From Synechococcales cyanobacterium PMM_0085 (lineage in GTDB: Bacteria; Cyanobacteriota; Cyanobacteriia; Elainellales; Elainellaceae), in assembly GCA_949127705.1 (NCBI GenBank), contig CASBQJ010000080.1, forward strand, positions 1 to 5,667: DNA of 5,667 nucleotides, in the 5' to 3' direction. Below the pieces are notes generated by a model. That model searched no databases, was not told where the DNA came from, and saw only the letters and a list, made by a program, of their open reading frames with translations. Of the stretch, positions 5,004 through 5,667 are shown in pieces. How positions within the stretch are numbered: position 1 is the first letter of the stretch; every line of letters begins with the position of its first letter. A program made the translations under genes and the position numbers.

Positions 5004-5050
5004 TTTTGAATGTTGAGTTTTGAATTGACCGTCCAACTCAACATTCAAAA
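5004..5050. terminator. Perfect 16-bp stem-loop between ycf39 and dusB
   Basis: TTTTGAATGTTGAGTT (5004-5019) and AACTCAACATTCAAAA (5035-5050) are exact reverse complements with a 15-nt loop. The stem starts 13 bases after the ycf39 stop and ends 28 bases before the dusB stop on the other strand. Its T-rich/A-rich outer ends suit a terminator working in both directions. The sequence is AT-rich and 7-bp periodic, so it may also be a copy of a dispersed repeat. Confidence 0.7.
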
Positions 5051-5061
5051 CCCAAAACTCA
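5034..5061 (+). repeat. Four-copy heptanucleotide repeat
   Basis: The segment reads as four 7-mers: CAACTCA, ACATTCA, AAACCCA, AAACTCA, with consensus close to AAACTCA. The 5' arm of the stem-loop shows the same 7-bp rhythm (TTTTGAA, TGTTGAG, TTTTGAA). Short heptanucleotide tandem repeats are well known in filamentous cyanobacteria; whether this one belongs to a named family cannot be told here. Confidence 0.55.
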
Positions 5062-5078
5062 TACTTGCTGGCTTAGCC

Positions 5079-5667
5079 TCACGACGCGTCCACTAGCTCC
5101 GGCTCTGGGGCTTCAAACCCTTGCCAGTCCAGTTCAGCCAGACGGGCGATCGCCCGATCCAGTAGCTCAACGCCCTGCGAGACATTTTCAATCACCGCTA
5201 GCTGGCCTCGTAGTTCCGCTGCGCCTGGAAAGCCCTTGGCATACCAGGTCATGTGTTTACGCGCTTGGCGAATGCCGCGATCGCCCTTATACTCCCACAG
5301 CATCTGCACATGGTCACGGGCGCACTGCAGCCGCTCCACCGGGCTAGGCGTTGGCCGCAGTTCGCCCGTGCGCAAAAAGTGATCTACCTCACCCACCAAA
5401 AACGGATAGCCCAGCGTTCCGCGCGAACACATTACCCCATCGGCCCCGGTCTGTTCCAAACAGCGCACCGCCGCCGCCACCGAAAAAATATCCCCATTGG
5501 CGATCACCGGAATCGACAGCGCCTGCTTCACCTTGCCAATCCACTCCCAGCGGGCAGAGCCGTTATAGCCCTGCGATCGCGTCCGCCCGTGCAGCGTCAA
5601 CATTTTCGCGCCAGCGTCTTCCATCCGCTGGGCAAACTCCACCGCATTAATCTCCTGGTCAGACCAG
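5079..5667 (-). CDS. dusB: tRNA-dihydrouridine synthase (DusB-like), N-terminus off window
   Basis: Dus enzymes use FMN and NADPH to reduce uridines of the tRNA D-loop to dihydrouridine. The frame is open to the right edge (reading WSDQEINAVEFAQRMEDAGA), so the GTG at 5642 is an internal Val codon. About 196 C-terminal residues are visible. The end of the FMN-binding barrel shows LTLHGRTRSQGYNG, IPVIANGDIFS and GADGVMCSRGTLGYPFLVGE, which hold flavin-contacting residues. The helical C-terminal domain that binds tRNA follows, with MLWEYKGDRGIRQARKHMTWYAKGFPGA, the RxxRKHxxWY motif of the family. The catalytic Cys and the first barrel strands lie outside the window. The protein ends EAPEPELVDAS before TGA at 5081-5079. 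Three HIP1 octamers occur here. Which tRNA position it modifies cannot be read from sequence; E. coli DusB acts on U17. It converges on ycf39. Confidence 0.94.
   Translation of the reverse strand, partial: WSDQEINAVEFAQRMEDAGAKMLTLHGRTRSQGYNGSARWEWIGKVKQALSIPVIANGDIFSVAAAVRCLEQTGADGVMCSRGTLGYPFLVGEVDHFLRTGELRPTPSPVERLQCARDHVQMLWEYKGDRGIRQARKHMTWYAKGFPGAAELRGQLAVIENVSQGVELLDRAIARLAELDWQGFEAPEPELVDAS

Noticed and set aside
5079..5642. dusB starting at the GTG at 5642
   Set aside because: The frame continues upstream to the window edge with conserved sequence, and the catalytic part of the barrel would be missing; the GTG is an internal Val codon.
1..5667. CRISPR array, tRNA, rRNA, insertion sequence or prophage genes
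   Set aside because: No regularly spaced long repeats, no cloverleaf, no transposase or integrase motifs and no terminal inverted repeats with target duplication were seen on reading both strands.

Overview
The window comes from a cyanobacterium, most likely a filamentous one. The octamer GCGATCGC (the cyanobacterial HIP1 palindrome) occurs 13 times in 5.7 kb, about 0.1 would be expected by chance, and every copy lies in a coding region. Two genes, petM and ycf39, belong to oxygenic photosynthesis, and the TatA is of the thylakoid Tha4 type. The 7-bp-periodic intergenic repeat near the right end is also in keeping with filamentous cyanobacteria.

Layout, left to right. (1) 1-886, minus strand: a gene running off the left edge. 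It encodes a basic N-terminus, one membrane segment and a long Pro/Ser/Gly-rich region; the protein was not recognised. (2) 887-1121: a divergent intergenic region with possible promoters in both directions and a structured tatA leader. (3) tatA, plus strand, GTG start. (4) 1452-1641: a gap with degenerate 16-bp tandem repeats. (5) pth, plus strand. (6) pdxA, minus strand, convergent with pth; the two stop codons are 5 bp apart and an inverted repeat overlaps the pdxA 3' end. (7) petM, plus strand, a 33-codon gene divergent from pdxA. (8) 3599-3979: a 381-bp gap holding a direct repeat, a terminator-like hairpin, a possible antisense gene relic, two phased direct repeats, a perfect 7+7 inverted repeat and a likely ycf39 promoter. 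(9) ycf39, plus strand. (10) 4991-5078: a perfect 16-bp stem-loop between convergent genes. (11) A dusB-like gene, minus strand, cut by the right edge.

The recognised genes are housekeeping and photosynthetic. TatA exports folded proteins across the thylakoid or plasma membrane. Pth recycles peptidyl-tRNA. PdxA makes a pyridoxal phosphate precursor. PetM is a cytochrome b6f subunit, Ycf39 helps assemble photosystem II, and DusB modifies tRNA. Nothing indicates a mobile element, defence island or CRISPR array, and no clearly new multi-gene system is visible. The items most worth a second look are the unrecognised Pro-rich membrane protein, the operator-like inverted repeat before ycf39, the folded tatA leader, the pth/pdxA junction and the possible antisense relic between petM and ycf39.
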